Origin: Sulfitobacter sp.
Lineage (GTDB): Bacteria; Pseudomonadota; Alphaproteobacteria; Rhodobacterales; Rhodobacteraceae
Direction: 5' to 3'
NCBI GenBank assembly: GCA_024636395.1
Contig: JAGXHD010000225.1
Coordinates: 1 to 6,183, forward strand
DNA length: 6,183 bases
Numbering within the stretch: the first letter of the stretch is position 1; every line of letters begins with the position of its first letter. A program made the position numbers and the translations under genes. The notes under the pieces were generated by a model. It had not been told where the DNA came from. It saw nothing but the letters and a program-made list of their open reading frames with translations, and made no database searches. Shown here one piece after another: positions 5,562 through 6,183 of this stretch.

Positions 5562-6183
5562 ATGCACATTGAGTTCCGCCATCTGCGCACCATTCAGGCC
5601 ATTCACCGTGCGGGCGGCCTCGCGCGGGCCGCCGAAATGATGAATATCACACAGAGTGCTTTGAGCCATCAGGTCAAGGGATTGGAGGATCAGGCAGGGG
5701 TGGAACTGTTCGTGCGACGCTCCAAGCCGCTGAAGCTGTCGCCCGCCGGGCAGCGGCTTTTGAAGCTGGCCGAGCAGGTATTGCCGCAGGTGGCGGCCTT
5801 GCAGGAGGAATTCAGCGGTTTGCGCGATGGCAGCACGGGACGGATGCACATCGCGATCGAGTGTCATGCATGCTTCGAATGGCTGTTTCCGGTGCTGGAG
5901 CAGTTCCGCCGAAGTTTCGGTGATGTGGATGTGGACATCAGGCCGGGGCTCGCATTTGACGCGCTGCCCGCCCTTCTGCGCGAGGAGGTTGATCTGGTTA
6001 TCTCGTCGGACCCCGAGGAGATCGAGGGAGTCGAGTTTATCGAGCTTTTTGATTACAAGGCTGTTTTCGTGGCAGCACGCACGCATCCCCTGGCCAAAAA
6101 GCCGTTTGTCGAAGCAGAGGATTTTCGCGACCAGACGCTGATCACCTATCCTGTGGAGCGCGCGCGGCTCGATGTGTTTAGCC
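5562..6183 (+). CDS. metR: LysR-type methionine regulator MetR, N-terminal two thirds (cut by right edge)
   Basis: A LysR-type DNA-binding regulator; in E. coli MetR uses homocysteine as co-effector to control metE, metH and related genes. The visible 207 residues hold a winged HTH (about 4-62, with the recognition-helix region TQSALSHQVKGLE at 30-42), a linker helix (about 63-90) and the first part of the effector domain. The resemblance to E. coli MetR is specific, as recalled: QSALSHQ, LFVRRSKPLKLSPAG (49-63), AIECHACFEWLFPVLEQF (98-115, against AIECHSCIQWLTPALENF), and YPVERARLDVF (196-206, against YPVQRSRLDVW). The start is fixed by AAGGA ten bases upstream and by an in-frame stop at 5538-5540 with no other start codon between. 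Divergent from metF. The C-terminal part, roughly 90-100 residues, is beyond the window. Confidence 0.93.
   Translation, partial: MHIEFRHLRTIQAIHRAGGLARAAEMMNITQSALSHQVKGLEDQAGVELFVRRSKPLKLSPAGQRLLKLAEQVLPQVAALQEEFSGLRDGSTGRMHIAIECHACFEWLFPVLEQFRRSFGDVDVDIRPGLAFDALPALLREEVDLVISSDPEEIEGVEFIELFDYKAVFVAARTHPLAKKPFVEAEDFRDQTLITYPVERARLDVFS

Noticed and set aside
5520..6086. Minus-strand open frame of 188 codons opposite metR
   Set aside because: Antisense to the MetR coding frame, which has specific matches to E. coli MetR throughout.
1..6183. Mobile element, CRISPR array, toxin-antitoxin or phage-defence system
   Set aside because: No transposase, integrase, terminal repeats, spaced direct repeats or defence-type domains were seen; every substantial stretch is accounted for by housekeeping or metabolic genes.

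Overview
The window looks like a stretch of alphaproteobacterial chromosome, most likely Rhodobacterales (Roseobacter-group). The reasons are the moderately high GC content, the GC-rich third codon positions, and the style of the ValRS and MetF proteins. The taxon is inferred from remembered family resemblance, not from a search. No mobile element, tRNA, rRNA or CRISPR array is visible.

Layout, left to right. (1) Positions 1-1507, minus strand: the N-terminal half (502 codons) of valine--tRNA ligase (valS), cut by the left edge. (2) Positions 1508-1667: a 160-bp divergent promoter region. (3) Positions 1668-3965, plus strand: a complete 765-residue molybdenum-cofactor-binding large subunit of the xanthine dehydrogenase/CoxL family. 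It carries the 'form II' AYRGAGR motif, and no FAD or iron-sulfur subunit gene lies beside it. (4) Positions 3966-4037: a convergent intergenic gap with one strong hairpin that can serve as a shared terminator. (5) Positions 4038-4520, minus strand: a 160-residue PaaI-type hotdog thioesterase. (6) Positions 4587-5453, minus strand: methylenetetrahydrofolate reductase (metF), 66 bp upstream of the thioesterase and perhaps co-transcribed with it. (7) Positions 5454-5561: a 108-bp divergent control region rich in inverted repeats. (8) Positions 5562-6183, plus strand: the first 207 codons of a LysR-type regulator closely resembling E. coli MetR, cut by the right edge.

Functionally, metR and metF form a divergent methionine-biosynthesis pair. 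MetF makes 5-methyl-THF, the methyl donor for homocysteine methylation, and MetR is the homocysteine-responsive regulator of that step in enterobacteria. The shared intergenic region holds two related ATGAG...TCAT inverted repeats whose starts are 31 bp apart (about three helical turns), plus a TTCA-N3-TGAA repeat between them. These are good operator candidates. The valS gene is housekeeping. The orphan CoxL-like enzyme is the least understood gene here; its substrate cannot be read from the sequence. I see no clear sign of a wholly new multi-gene system. The points most worth following are the orphan molybdoenzyme and the metF/metR operator architecture.
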